The position numbers and the translations under genes are program-made. The notes below the pieces were generated by a model. It was given only the letters and a program-made list of their open reading frames with translations. It did not search any database and had not been told where the DNA came from. 64,000 nt of DNA from Hominilimicola fabiformis (GTDB lineage: Bacteria > Bacillota > Clostridia > UBA1381): positions 40,075-104,074 of the forward strand of contig NZ_JAJEQM010000012.1 of NCBI RefSeq assembly GCF_020687385.1, in the 5' to 3' direction. Shown in pieces: positions 1 to 10,118 of the stretch (the first letter of the stretch is position 1; each line of letters begins with the position of its first letter).

Positions 1-1041
1 TCCCGCACCGACAATAGAAACCTTTGAAACGTCCTTTGTCCATTTAACTTCGTCAGCCTTAACGATTGCCTTGTTTTCTTCAAGAAGGTCAAGTACAGGC
101 TGTAAATCTTCTTCCGTAACAGTAAAGCTAATGTCTTTCTTTTCACCGTTACCGATTGACTGAATGATTAAGTCAACGCTTATTCCGTGCTTAGCAAGCA
201 TACGGAATACTGAGAAAGCCTTTCCCGGAGTATCCTCTACACCGCAAAGAGCAATTCTCGCAACATCATTATCTCTTGTTACACCTCTAACGAGCATCTT
301 TTCCACTTGTTCTACCTCCTTAACATATGTGCCTTCATTGTTATTCAGACTTGATCTGACTGAAAGCTTAACCCCGTACTTCTTTGCCATTTCAACACTT
401 CTGTTGTGAAGTACGTTTGCACCAAGTGACGCAAGCTCAAGCATTTCATCATATGAAATATCATCAAGCTTATACGCATTCTTTACAAATCTCGGATCTG
501 CCGTATATACACCGTCAACGTCTGTGTATATTTCGCAGACATCTGCGTGAAGTGCGGCAGCCAATGCAACGGCTGATGTATCACTTCCGCCGCGTCCCAA
601 AGTTGTTATATCGTCATACTTGTTTATACCTTGGAAACCTGCAACGATTACAATGTTCTTCTTATCAAGCTCAGCTTGTAATCTTTCTGTATCTATTGTG
701 CTTATTCTTGCAGCACCGTATTTAGCGTCAGTCTTAACACCTGCCTGCCAGCCTGTAAGAGAAATAACCGGACAACCGATTTTTTCTATCGCCATTGCAA
801 GCAAAGAAATTGAAATTTGCTCACCTGTTGAAAGCAACATATCCATTTCACGCTTTGAGGCATTTGGGTTGATTTCCTTAGCCTTTTCGATAAGGTCATC
901 GGTTGTATCACCCTGTGCCGAAACTGCAACAACCACATTGTTACCTGCTTTATACGCGTCTGTAATACGTCTTGCGACGTTCATTACTCTTTCAGCGTCT
1001 TTAACGGAAGTACCGCCATACTTTTGAACAATAAGTCCCAT
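1..1041 (-). CDS. lysC: Aspartate kinase, 3' end outside window
   Basis: This gene encodes aspartokinase, which phosphorylates aspartate at the entry to lysine, threonine and methionine synthesis. Read from the ATG at 1041 it gives 347 codons and then leaves the window. Residues 7-13 are KYGGTSV, the kinase signature. GRGGSDTSA lies near residue 149, and the part after about residue 260 has the look of paired ACT regulatory domains, ending in VSIVGAG, so roughly 55 residues are missing. The family's usual SAMGDTTD is SAQGDTTD here. It is the last gene of hom-thrB-lysC, 26 bp after thrB, so it is probably co-transcribed and feedback-controlled by threonine and/or lysine (family knowledge). Confidence 0.95.
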   Translation of the reverse strand, partial: MGLIVQKYGGTSVKDAERVMNVARRITDAYKAGNNVVVAVSAQGDTTDDLIEKAKEINPNASKREMDMLLSTGEQISISLLAMAIEKIGCPVISLTGWQAGVKTDAKYGAARISTIDTERLQAELDKKNIVIVAGFQGINKYDDITTLGRGGSDTSAVALAAALHADVCEIYTDVDGVYTADPRFVKNAYKLDDISYDEMLELASLGANVLHNRSVEMAKKYGVKLSVRSSLNNNEGTYVKEVEQVEKMLVRGVTRDNDVARIALCGVEDTPGKAFSVFRMLAKHGISVDLIIQSIGNGEKKDISFTVTEEDLQPVLDLLEENKAIVKADEVKWTKDVSKVSIVGAG

Positions 1042-1067
1042 TTTTGTTTATCCTTCCTTTTTTATAT

Positions 1068-1964
1068 TCATATCTCAGAAACTACCGCACCGACATTGTC
1101 GATCGGCAGTATCATACATTTCCATTCAAGACCGTTAGTCTTAAAATATTCTTCCATACCAGCTTTAAATCCATCATAGTTGCCGTCAAGTATTGATAGT
1201 ATTGTAGGTCCGGAGCCGCTCAAATATGTTGCGTGCGAACCCAAGTGATATGTTTTTTCAAATATATCTTCCATACCGTCAACGTAACTTTTACGATACT
1301 GTTGATGAAGTTTATCCTTAACGCCGATTTCAAGCGCTTTCATATCGCACGTAAGCATAGCTGCCTGAAACATTGACGCATGACCGACATTAAAGACTGC
1401 GTCTTTAAAATCAATCTTTGACGGAAGAACTCCTCTTGATTTCTTTGTTGCAACAAAGAAATCCGGAATTATAACCGCGAACTTAATATGACTTTTCAGC
1501 TTTGTGCTTTTGATTATAGTCTTGTCATCATCCATAAGCGACACGCAGAAACCGCCGAAAAGTGCCGGTCCCACATTGTCGGGATGACCTTCCATCGTTG
1601 CCGCAAGATGAATTATTTCCTGATACGAAAGCTGTCTGCCGGAAATAATATTTGCCGCCAACATTCCGCCTATAATACACGCACTGCTGCTGCCCAAACC
1701 TCGCGTCATAGGTATCTGGCTGTCTTGAGTTATTCTGTAACCCTTTTGCTCATAACCTACATAGTCGAAAAGTTCCGCCATTGCACGGTAAATCAAATTG
1801 CTTGTATCCTGTGGGATAAAGCTTTGAGTATTTTTGTTGATTACTTCAAGTCCCTCGGGAATTTCCTCAATCATCATTCGGTTATACAAACCAACAGCCA
1901 CACCGAGAGTATCAAAACCTGCACCCATATTTGCACTGGTTGCAGGCACTCTTAATTTAATCAT
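1068..1964 (-). CDS. thrB: Homoserine kinase
   Basis: ThrB phosphorylates homoserine to O-phosphohomoserine in threonine synthesis. The 298-residue protein is a GHMP kinase of normal length. The ATP-binding motif PMTRGLGSSSACIIGG is at residues 85-100 and the N-terminal family block PATSANMGAGFDTLG at 7-21. Its ATG shares one base with the hom stop codon (TAATG), the usual sign of translational coupling. Threonine synthase (thrC) is not in the window. Confidence 0.95.
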   Translation of the reverse strand: MIKLRVPATSANMGAGFDTLGVAVGLYNRMMIEEIPEGLEVINKNTQSFIPQDTSNLIYRAMAELFDYVGYEQKGYRITQDSQIPMTRGLGSSSACIIGGMLAANIISGRQLSYQEIIHLAATMEGHPDNVGPALFGGFCVSLMDDDKTIIKSTKLKSHIKFAVIIPDFFVATKKSRGVLPSKIDFKDAVFNVGHASMFQAAMLTCDMKALEIGVKDKLHQQYRKSYVDGMEDIFEKTYHLGSHATYLSGSGPTILSILDGNYDGFKAGMEEYFKTNGLEWKCMILPIDNVGAVVSEI

Positions 1965-3175
1965 TAATCCATTACACGAATGTTTGCCACAACATCAGAC
2001 AGCTTAGCAAGTTTTTCTTCAACCTCAGATTTAGTAAGCGGTGAAGTCACAAACGCTGACTCATTGTCTATAATATTATCGACAAATTCGCACTTTCCGA
2101 ATATTTTCTGAACATTTTCTGCAGAATCAGTTGTTCTTACAAAGTATTCAAACTTCTTCGAATCAATATCAGCCATAATATTTTCAGTCGGCTTTTCCCA
2201 GAAAATCTTCTTACTTCTGTCGCTGTGCTTAACCGCGTCAACAACGTCGGCAACAACAGCACTTGCAGTAGGAAGTTTACCTGCACCCTTACCGTAGAAC
2301 ATTACATCGCCTACGCAATCGCCTGTAACCATAATGGCATTGAATACACCGTCAACACCGGCAAGAGGACTGCTGTTTTTTATCACCATAGGTGATACGA
2401 TTGAGTAAACCTTGCCGTTTTCGTCAAACTGTGCATATCCGATAAGTTTTATAACTGAATCCATAGCAGCGGCATATTTAACATCGTCAAGAGTAATGTT
2501 TGTTATACCATCTGTATCAATATCATTGTAATCAATCATTTTGCCCGACGCAAGTGACGCCAAAATCGCAATCTTTCTGCAAGCGTCGTGACCTTCAATA
2601 TCGGCGGCAGGATTTCTCTCTGCGAAACCGTTATTTTGTGCGTCTTTTAGGGCTGTTTCAAAAGTCTTGCCCTTTCTTATCATCTGGTCAAGAATATAGT
2701 TTGTTGTACCGTTTAAAATACCGGCAATCTTCAATATATTGTTAGCCGTTAGACATTGATGCATAGGTCTTATAATCGGAATACCGCCGCCTACACTTGC
2801 CTCAAAGAAGTAGTTTACATTTTTCCCTCGGGCAATCTCCAAAAGCTCTGTCCCGTATGTGGCAACAAGCTCCTTGTTAGACGTTACAACGCTCTTTCCC
2901 GCTTCAAGAAGACTTTTTGTAAATTCATATGCAGGGTGAAGTCCTCCCATAACTTCCGCAACAACGCTTACTTCGTCATCGTTAAGTATGTCATTGAATT
3001 CTTTTGTAAAAAGTTCTTTTTCGGGATGGTCGTCAAAATCGCGAATGTCAAGAATGTACTTTATATCCACACTTTCACCATTCGCACTGCGGCTGAGCTT
3101 GTCACTGTTGGTCTTAATTATGTCGTATACACCACTTCCAACAGTACCGTAGCCCATTATTGCAACCTTTGCCAT
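1964..3175 (-). CDS. hom: Homoserine dehydrogenase
   Basis: Hom reduces aspartate semialdehyde to homoserine. The 403-residue protein starts with the Rossmann fingerprint GYGTVGSGV at residues 8-16 and has the family block NGTTNYILD near 155. The last 70 or so residues look like a C-terminal ACT domain, consistent with threonine feedback. It is the first gene of the operon. An SD (AGGGAGG) precedes the ATG, and a TTGACT/TAATAT promoter sits about 70 bp upstream. Confidence 0.95.
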   Translation of the reverse strand: MAKVAIMGYGTVGSGVYDIIKTNSDKLSRSANGESVDIKYILDIRDFDDHPEKELFTKEFNDILNDDEVSVVAEVMGGLHPAYEFTKSLLEAGKSVVTSNKELVATYGTELLEIARGKNVNYFFEASVGGGIPIIRPMHQCLTANNILKIAGILNGTTNYILDQMIRKGKTFETALKDAQNNGFAERNPAADIEGHDACRKIAILASLASGKMIDYNDIDTDGITNITLDDVKYAAAMDSVIKLIGYAQFDENGKVYSIVSPMVIKNSSPLAGVDGVFNAIMVTGDCVGDVMFYGKGAGKLPTASAVVADVVDAVKHSDRSKKIFWEKPTENIMADIDSKKFEYFVRTTDSAENVQKIFGKCEFVDNIIDNESAFVTSPLTKSEVEEKLAKLSDVVANIRVMD

Positions 3176-3243
3176 TCTTATGCCTCCCTTATTTTTCTTT
3201 CATTATAATATGTATTTTGTTATAGTAATATCTATAATAAAAT

Positions 3244-3272
3244 ATATTACCATATCACTGTGATAAAGTCAA
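3244..3272 (-). promoter_or_regulatory. hom promoter with palindromic operator in its spacer
   Basis: On the minus strand, TTGACT (3272-3267) and TAATAT (3249-3244) are 17 bp apart. The spacer holds the perfect palindrome TATCACAGTGATA (3253-3265), placed where a bound repressor would block RNA polymerase. No other promoter-like pair is as good upstream of hom. Confidence 0.65.
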
Positions 3273-3338
3273 TGTTTTCAAACGCCAAATATGACCTTTT
3301 TAATCAAAGTTCTTTTGTGTAAATTAACACTAACATTT

Positions 3339-4067
3339 TTATCGTCTGTTATTTTTCTTTATCTCTCTGTTAATCTTCGCATTCATTCCGCTGCCTTTTA
3401 AATACGGCAGAATACTCATACATTTGCCGTCTGCCACGATTATATGGTCAAGCATTTTTATACCGGCGAAAAAAAGCGTATGCTCCAAAGCCTGTGTCGT
3501 AACCAAATCGGCATTTGACGGTTTTAAAATTCCGCTTGGGTGATTGTGCGTAAATACAACCTGTGACGCGTCACTTTTAACCGCACTTCTAAGCACCTTC
3601 GCAACATCAAGTTCAACGCTTTCAAAACTGCCCTCGAAAAGCATTTCCTGATTAATAATTCTGTTTTTCGGATCAAGGCAAATCATATAACAACATTCAC
3701 GATTTTTGCCGTCAAACAGATTGCACAAATAATTTTCACTCGTTTCACTGTTTAAAACAAACACGTCCGTATTATATTTTTCCGTATTGTAATACTGTAT
3801 AAATTCACCGAGAGAACATATGTAATCGGCGGTTTTTTCACCTACACCGTCTATGCTCATAAGACGTTTTTTAGAAGTGTGGAACACATTCACAAATCCA
3901 CCGCACTCTTTAATCAAATTATGTGCTATATCATTCGTATCCGCCACCGGAATTACGTTGTAGAGAAGATACTCCAAAACCTTATGTTTCTGCCACGTTT
4001 TGAAACCGCCTTTTTCAAAATCCTCACGCATTCTTTTTCTGTGACCTTTGTGATTGTTTGTGTCCAT
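3339..4067 (-). CDS. radC: RadC family JAB/MPN-domain protein
   Basis: This is a RadC family protein of 242 residues. The helix-hairpin-helix region is at about 68-85 (SIDGVGEKTA). The C-terminal metalloprotease-like JAMM motif is intact: HNHPSG at residues 174-179, with Asp187 completing the metal ligands. The cellular role of RadC is unsettled; the old link to recombination repair was withdrawn for E. coli, and nuclease or peptidase roles have been suggested. It stands alone with its own promoter. The ATG at 4067 follows the SD GGCGGTG. Confidence 0.93.
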   Translation of the reverse strand: MDTNNHKGHRKRMREDFEKGGFKTWQKHKVLEYLLYNVIPVADTNDIAHNLIKECGGFVNVFHTSKKRLMSIDGVGEKTADYICSLGEFIQYYNTEKYNTDVFVLNSETSENYLCNLFDGKNRECCYMICLDPKNRIINQEMLFEGSFESVELDVAKVLRSAVKSDASQVVFTHNHPSGILKPSNADLVTTQALEHTLFFAGIKMLDHIIVADGKCMSILPYLKGSGMNAKINREIKKNNRR

Positions 4068-4099
4068 TATTTCACCGCCATTACTTCATTCTACGGCTT

Positions 4100-4129
4100 A
4101 TTATACACTATTTTACTATAATTTGTCTA
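4100..4129 (-). promoter_or_regulatory. radC promoter
   Basis: TAGACA (4129-4124) and TATAAT (4105-4100) have an 18-bp spacer on the minus strand. The -35 lies in one arm of the inverted repeat ATTTGTC/GACAAAT (4122-4144), a possible operator. Confidence 0.55.
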
Positions 4130-4153
4130 CAAAATTCGACAAATTATTTACAC

Positions 4154-4187
4154 AAAAAAACGGAGCATACTAAAACAGTATGTTCCG
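4154..4187 (-). terminator. Minus-strand terminator ending the ackA-radC intergenic transcript
   Basis: Arms 4161-4170 and 4178-4187 (CGGAGCATAC/GTATGTTCCG, one G-U pair) form a 10-bp hairpin followed on the minus strand by seven U. It lies 300 bp beyond the ackA stop, so minus-strand transcription may cross the whole hairpin-rich region before stopping here. Confidence 0.75.
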
Positions 4188-4210
4188 TAAAAAACAATAT
4201 TAATTCAAAT

Positions 4211-4480
4211 TGTATACAAAACCATGTGGTTTTGTATACTTTATTCTTGGGAGTTTGAGGTGCCTTTTCAGTAGTTTTGCCTTTGGCAAAACCGCTCTAC
4301 GAGCGTCGGACGTCTTTCCGATACTCCCTCATTGAAAATCATTTCTGACGACATGTGCGGCAGAAAGGACTCAAAATCTAAAGTTTCGACTTTGGAGGAA
4401 CTTTAGATTTTTTCTCTGAAAACACTCAAAAATCACATCGCAAGATGTGATTTTTGGAGCTGGCGACATTTTGTCGCCAG
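4211..4480. ncRNA. Hairpin array with a four-way junction core; candidate structured RNA or palindromic repeat element
   Basis: This 421-bp gap holds no credible gene. It contains a chain of hairpins. A 13-bp perfect stem (GTATACAAAACCA and its complement) covers 4212-4239. Three hairpins touch without gaps: 4274-4292, 4293-4305 and 4306-4321, closed by AGTA/TACT at 4270-4273 and 4322-4325. A stem TTTCTG/CAGAAA spans 4342-4366. A 12-bp stem spans 4374-4410 and is followed by T6 on the plus strand. A 13-bp stem spans 4427-4456, and a 9-bp stem CTGGCGACA/TGTCGCCAG spans 4460-4480. Outer pairing of TTTTC (4265-4269) with GAAAA and of TTTGAG with CTCAAA would enclose the core. The strand cannot be decided: a U-rich end exists on plus (about 4413) and on minus (4154). 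It may be a non-coding RNA, an ackA 3' UTR or a MITE-like repeat. Confidence 0.5.
4427..4456 (-). terminator. Likely ackA terminator
   Basis: A 13-bp perfect stem with a 4-base loop ends in five T on either strand. It is the first U-tailed hairpin after the ackA stop codon. Confidence 0.55.
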
Positions 4481-4488
4481 GCTCTCAG

Positions 4489-5688
4489 TTACTTGTTTTC
4501 AACCAATCTCTTAGTGTCAATAGCAATCATAAGTTCTTCGTTTGTAGGGATAACAAGAGTTTTAACTGTTGCATCGTCAGCTGAAATATCAACTGTACCC
4601 CTTGCAGCGTTCTTGTCCTCGTTAATCTTGATACCCATAAAGTCAAGCCCCTCAACAACTGCTGATCTTGTAGCCGCATCATTTTCACCTACGCCGGCAG
4701 TGAATACAACTGCGTCAACACCGCCCATAGCGGCAGCATAAGCACCGATGTCTTTCTTAACTTGGTATGAGAACATATCAAGAGCAAGCTGTGCTCTGTC
4801 ATTTCCTTCTTTAGCGGCAGCAGACAAATCTCTGAAGTCAGATGATACGCCCGAAACACCCGAAACTCCGCTTTCCTTGTTCATAAGAGCGTCAACGTCT
4901 TTAGCTGACATACCTTTTTGGTTGATAAGATATGTAACGACAGCAGGGTCCATTGAACCTGTTCTTGTACCCATTGGCACACCGTCAAGAGGAGTGAATC
5001 CCATTGATGTATCTATACACTTACCGCCGTCAACAGCTGTAATTGATGAGCCGTTGCCAAGGTGGCAAGTAACAATCTTAAGGTCTTCTGCCGGCTTGCC
5101 TAAAAATTCAGCAGCCTTTTGTGAAACATACTTGTGGCTTGTACCGTGGAAACCATACTTTCTGATACCGTAGTTTTTGTAGTATTCATATGGCAAAGCA
5201 TACATATATGCCTTTGGAGGCATTGTCTGGTGGAATGCTGTATCGAATACACCAACCATAGGAGTGTTAGGCATAATCTTTTGGCAAGCCTTGATTCCGA
5301 TAATGTTCGGTGGGTTATGTAGAGGAGCAAGCGGTGTACACTTTTCAAGTGCTTTCATAACTGCTTCTGTAATTACGCATGAACCTGCAAATTCTTCACC
5401 GCCGTGTACAACTCTGTGACCGACTGCACCGATTTCGTCCATTGACTTGATAACACCGATTTTTTCATCAACAAGTGCGTCAATAACCATCTGAATTGCG
5501 TCACCGTGATCCTTCATCGGCTTTTCAATCTTAGTCTTTTCGTCCTTTGCAACATTTGTGTGTTGAAGATTTGAACCTTCAATACCAATTCTTTCGCAAA
5601 GACCCTTTGCCATAACTTGTTCGTTGTCCATATCTATAAGCTGGTACTTCAATGATGAACTACCCGCATTTATAACTAATATTTTCAT
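4489..5688 (-). CDS. ackA: Acetate kinase
   Basis: AckA transfers the phosphoryl group of acetyl phosphate to ADP, the ATP-yielding last step of acetate fermentation. The 399-residue protein starts with [15 protein letters not shown] at residues 2-16. It also has the ASKHA-fold phosphate motif HLGNGSSI and the family block GTRTGSMDP. An in-frame ATG 39 bp upstream exists, but the ATG at 5688 is chosen because AAAGGAA lies at the right distance before it and family members begin at this residue. It is downstream of pta in the same direction, separated by a structured 160-bp spacer. Confidence 0.97.
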   Translation of the reverse strand: MKILVINAGSSSLKYQLIDMDNEQVMAKGLCERIGIEGSNLQHTNVAKDEKTKIEKPMKDHGDAIQMVIDALVDEKIGVIKSMDEIGAVGHRVVHGGEEFAGSCVITEAVMKALEKCTPLAPLHNPPNIIGIKACQKIMPNTPMVGVFDTAFHQTMPPKAYMYALPYEYYKNYGIRKYGFHGTSHKYVSQKAAEFLGKPAEDLKIVTCHLGNGSSITAVDGGKCIDTSMGFTPLDGVPMGTRTGSMDPAVVTYLINQKGMSAKDVDALMNKESGVSGVSGVSSDFRDLSAAAKEGNDRAQLALDMFSYQVKKDIGAYAAAMGGVDAVVFTAGVGENDAATRSAVVEGLDFMGIKINEDKNAARGTVDISADDATVKTLVIPTNEELMIAIDTKRLVENK

Positions 5689-5740
5689 ATTAAAATTCCT
5701 TTCATTTTTTATTAATTTATAACACAAACCACTTAATGTA

Positions 5741-6892
<1,152 letters not shown>

Positions 6893-6894
6893 TT

Positions 6895-6923
6895 ATTATA
6901 TACCTTTTTTTCATCTTTTTCAA
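6895..6923 (-). promoter_or_regulatory. pta-ackA promoter
   Basis: TTGAAA (6923-6918) and TATAAT (6900-6895) have a 17-bp spacer on the minus strand, about 45 bp before the pta start. Confidence 0.7.
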
Positions 6924-6983
6924 GTAAATATCTTAAAAAATTGCTTTATTTTGGCTTGTGAATTTTCTAACAATTTCACTCGA

Positions 6984-8354
6984 CTATTTACCCACGCAAA
7001 AGCTGTGGAATATCGCCGTAACAATATCGTCCGACACAGTTTCGCCCGTAATTTCGCCAAGTGCGTCAATGGCGATATTAATATCAATCGATGCAATATC
7101 AGACGGCATATTCATATCAATAGCCTCAACAACCCGTCCGAGTGCTTCGCCTGCTTTTATAAGCGCCGTCTTGTGACGCATATTTGTTATAACGGCACTG
7201 TCCTCTCTTGCAAGCTCGCCGAAATTATAAACCTTGCGGATTTCATCGGCAAGAATATCAAGTCCCATACCCGTTTTCGCACTCACTTCAATAACAACAC
7301 TGCCGTTTGCCTTTGCCTTAACCGCCTCAACATATTTGCTTTGACCCAGGTCGGTTTTGTTGATAAGAACAATTCGTTTTTTGTTTTTGGTCGCATGCAG
7401 AACTTCCACGTCCTCATCACCGAAAAATCCGCTGCCGTCTATCATAACGACAACAAGGTCAGCCTTTTCAATAGATTTAATCGACTTTTCAACGCCGATT
7501 TTTTCAACCGTATCATCAGTATTTCTTATACCTGCCGTATCGATAAGCATAAGAGGTATTCCGTCAAGGTTGATATATTCCTCTATAACATCACGTGTTG
7601 TTCCCGCAATGTCGGTAACAATCGCTCTTTCCTCTCTTGCAAGCGAATTTAAAAGTGACGATTTACCAACGTTCGGTTTGCCTACTATAACCGTCTTTAT
7701 ACCGTCACGCAATATTTTACCGCTGTCGGCGGTTGACAAAAGTTTATTCACTCTGTTTTTGCAGTCATGCGCAACATTTCTTATATCGTCAGTCGTAATA
7801 TCCTCCAAATCTTCATCCGGATAATCTATCGTGACTTGCATTTGTGCGGCAAGGTGAACAAGCTCATTTCTTACATTTTCGATTTCTTTTGAAAGTGAAC
7901 CCTCAAGCTGTGAAAGTGCATTTCGCTGTGCAAGTTCGTTTGTTGAATTTATAATATCAATTACCGCCTCTGCCTGTGACAAATCTATACGTCCGTTCAA
8001 AAATGCACGTTTCGTAAACTCACCGGGCTCTGCCATATACGCGCCTGCTCTTATAATCGTATCAAGTACCGCTCTTGACGCTGTACTTCCTCCGTGAGTG
8101 CTGATTTCCACAACATCTTCACGCGTAAAAGTTTTCGGTGCAAGCATAACCGTTGCAAGCACTTCGTCAACCTTTTCGCCCTTTTCATTTTTTATAAAAC
8201 CGTAATGAACGGTATGTGTATCGCAATCGGCAAGTTTTTTACTTCCGAAGAAAACCTTGTCCGCAACTTTAATAGCGTCATTACCGCTTATTCTTATAAC
8301 AGCTATACCGCCGTTACCCTGCGGAGTGGAAATTGCCGCAATAGTTCGTTCCAT
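6984..8354 (-). CDS. mnmE: tRNA uridine-5-carboxymethylaminomethyl modification GTPase
   Basis: MnmE works with MnmG to modify U34 in the wobble position of several tRNAs. The 456-residue protein has the N-terminal tetrahydrofolate-binding domain (MERTIAAISTPQGNGGIAVIR). The G domain carries GKPNVGKSS near 225, DTAG and NKTD. The C-terminal CVGK supplies the catalytic-region cysteine. It follows the PHP gene by 35 bp and is probably the last gene of ylmC-nrdR-PHP-mnmE. mnmG is not in the window. Confidence 0.96.
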   Translation of the reverse strand: MERTIAAISTPQGNGGIAVIRISGNDAIKVADKVFFGSKKLADCDTHTVHYGFIKNEKGEKVDEVLATVMLAPKTFTREDVVEISTHGGSTASRAVLDTIIRAGAYMAEPGEFTKRAFLNGRIDLSQAEAVIDIINSTNELAQRNALSQLEGSLSKEIENVRNELVHLAAQMQVTIDYPDEDLEDITTDDIRNVAHDCKNRVNKLLSTADSGKILRDGIKTVIVGKPNVGKSSLLNSLAREERAIVTDIAGTTRDVIEEYINLDGIPLMLIDTAGIRNTDDTVEKIGVEKSIKSIEKADLVVVMIDGSGFFGDEDVEVLHATKNKKRIVLINKTDLGQSKYVEAVKAKANGSVVIEVSAKTGMGLDILADEIRKVYNFGELAREDSAVITNMRHKTALIKAGEALGRVVEAIDMNMPSDIASIDINIAIDALGEITGETVSDDIVTAIFHSFCVGK

Positions 8355-8389
8355 TTTATCAAGTCCTTTCTTACAAATAAAGAGGTCTA

Positions 8390-9244
8390 TTACATTAGAC
8401 CCCTTTGTTCTTTCATATTCAGCAAAAATTCATAAGGCACATAACCGCCCGAAACTTTTCCAAGCTCCACATCAGGCTTATTACCGCCGTGAAAATCACT
8501 TCCGCCGGACTTTACAAGTCCTAATTTATCGCATATATCAAAACACATTTTTGAAAATTCTTCGGAATAGCAGTTATATAAACATTCCGTACCGTCAAGT
8601 CCGTATTCCTTTAATTGTTTCAAAAGTGAATACAATTTGTCGTAATCTTCCGTAATATAAACAGGGTGTGCCAAAATCGCCAAACCGCCTGCATTTTTAA
8701 TCATTTCAATACTTTCTTTAGGCGAATACGTTTTTCGCGGAACATAACAGCTCATACCCTTGCCTAGATACTTTTTGAATGCCTCGTCTACTGACGCAAC
8801 ATATCCCTTCTTCACCATAGCATGGGCAATATGTGCTCTGCCTGTATTCAAAAGCGTTGCACCGTCTTTTTGCGACAGTATATCGTCAACCGATATTTCC
8901 ATACCTTGCCCGTTCACAAGTTCAAGTACTTTTTTGTTACGCACTTCTCTTGCATTTTTTAGTTCGTCAAGTTTTTCGGCAAGTTCAGTATCGTTTTCAT
9001 CAATAAACAAGCCGACTATGTGCATTTCTTTTTCGTACTTTGCACTTATTTCAACGCCAGATATACCCTCAATTCCGTATTCACCGCAAGCACGTTTGAA
9101 CTCGGCAAGTCCGTTTATCGTATCGTGGTCTGTAAGTGCGACGGCACTGAGTCCTGTTTTATGTGCTTTATGCGCAACCTCCGACGGAGTAAACGTACCG
9201 TCGGACGCAGTTGAATGCGTATGCAAATCAATCTTTTTTATCAT
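8390..9244 (-). CDS. PHP-domain phosphoesterase
   Basis: This is a 284-residue PHP-family metal-dependent phosphoesterase. It has the first metal motif DLHTHSTASDG at residues 6-16, then LTDHDT, HIVGLF, the internal block AHPVY and the C-terminal GGSDFHG. This architecture matches nucleotide phosphatases of the YciV/RNase AM type that act on 3',5'-bisphosphates or short RNA ends; the substrate here is inferred. Its start overlaps the nrdR end by 17 bp, indicating coupling. Confidence 0.85.
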   Translation of the reverse strand: MIKKIDLHTHSTASDGTFTPSEVAHKAHKTGLSAVALTDHDTINGLAEFKRACGEYGIEGISGVEISAKYEKEMHIVGLFIDENDTELAEKLDELKNAREVRNKKVLELVNGQGMEISVDDILSQKDGATLLNTGRAHIAHAMVKKGYVASVDEAFKKYLGKGMSCYVPRKTYSPKESIEMIKNAGGLAILAHPVYITEDYDKLYSLLKQLKEYGLDGTECLYNCYSEEFSKMCFDICDKLGLVKSGGSDFHGGNKPDVELGKVSGGYVPYEFLLNMKEQRGLM

Positions 9245-9689
9245 CGATAAGTCCCTGCAATTCTGCCATAAACGTATCTATATCATCAAAACTTTTGTAT
9301 ACAGACGCAAAACGTACATAAGCAACTTCATCAAGTTTTTTAAGCTTTTCCATAACCTTTTCACCGATAGCGGTGCTTTCGATTTCACGCGTCATTGACT
9401 GATACAATTCGCTTTCAATATCGTCCGCAATCTGTTCCATTTGCGATAGAGATATAGGACGTTTTTCGCAAGCCGTAATTATTCCTTTTAACACTTTTCC
9501 TCTGTCATACTGCTGACGTGACTGATCTTTCTTTATAACCGCAAGCGAAATCGCCTCAAGCTTTTCGTATGTAGTGAAACGCTTTTGACATTTTAAGCAC
9601 TCACGTCTTCTTCTGATGGAATTGCTTTCTTCGGTAGGTCTTGAATCAATGACCTTACTTTCGGCAAATCCGCAATATGGACATCTCAT
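9228..9689 (-). CDS. nrdR: Transcriptional repressor NrdR
   Basis: NrdR senses ATP/dATP and represses ribonucleotide reductase genes. The start at 9689 is chosen because the protein then begins MRCPYCGF, as in the whole family, and has the normal length of 153 residues. The longer frame upstream is non-conserved. The zinc ribbon is CPYC (3-6) with CLKC (about 31-34), and the ATP-cone follows from about residue 49. An SD (AAGGAG) lies just upstream. No NrdR box or nrd gene is visible in this window. Confidence 0.95.
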   Translation of the reverse strand: MRCPYCGFAESKVIDSRPTEESNSIRRRRECLKCQKRFTTYEKLEAISLAVIKKDQSRQQYDRGKVLKGIITACEKRPISLSQMEQIADDIESELYQSMTREIESTAIGEKVMEKLKKLDEVAYVRFASVYKSFDDIDTFMAELQGLIDDKKD

Positions 9690-9750
9690 TTGTGTTTCTC
9701 CTTTATGTATAGTATTTATGGTATTATTATATACTATTCGATAATTTTTT

Positions 9751-10008
9751 TCAAGATAATTTTTCATTATCAATATCAAAAAATCGCACAAGAACCAAAT
9801 CTTCCCCGACCACCTCAATAGCGCTCCACGGAATGACAAGTTCACCCCCTCCGAAAAGCCTTGCCAAACAGCACCCTTTTCGCGGAACTATTATAGCTTC
9901 GATGTTCCCCGTACTCTCGCTTATCTCCACGTCACTGATGCGTCCAAGCCGCTCTGCCGTCTTTATATTCACAACTTCTTTTTGTTTTAAATTATACCCT
10001 CGAAACAT
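9751..10008 (-). CDS. YlmC/YmxH family PRC-barrel protein
   Basis: This 85-residue protein with one PRC-barrel-like domain (RLGRISDVEI, NIEAIIVPRKG, IPWSAIEVVGEDLVLVR) matches the small YlmC/YmxH family annotated as sporulation-related in Firmicutes. The exact function is unknown. It is upstream of nrdR and probably the first gene of that operon. An SD, AAAGGAT, precedes the ATG. Confidence 0.8.
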   Translation of the reverse strand: MFRGYNLKQKEVVNIKTAERLGRISDVEISESTGNIEAIIVPRKGCCLARLFGGGELVIPWSAIEVVGEDLVLVRFFDIDNEKLS

Positions 10009-10062
10009 AATATATTCATATCCTTTCTGTATTTCATTGTGTGTGTTATATTTATGATTTTG

Positions 10063-10091
10063 TTGACTTAATTATTATAATCAGTTATAAT
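10063..10091 (+). promoter_or_regulatory. Promoter of the glycosyltransferase gene
   Basis: TTGACT (10063-10068) and TATAAT (10086-10091) have a 17-bp spacer, 28 bp before the start codon. Confidence 0.7.
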
Positions 10092-10118
10092 CTTAATTAT
10101 AAAAGGTAGGTGGAAAAT

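Noticed and set aside
9690..9845. 52-residue N-terminal extension of NrdR
   Set aside because: NrdR proteins start at MxCPxC; the extension overlaps ylmC and lacks conservation signs.
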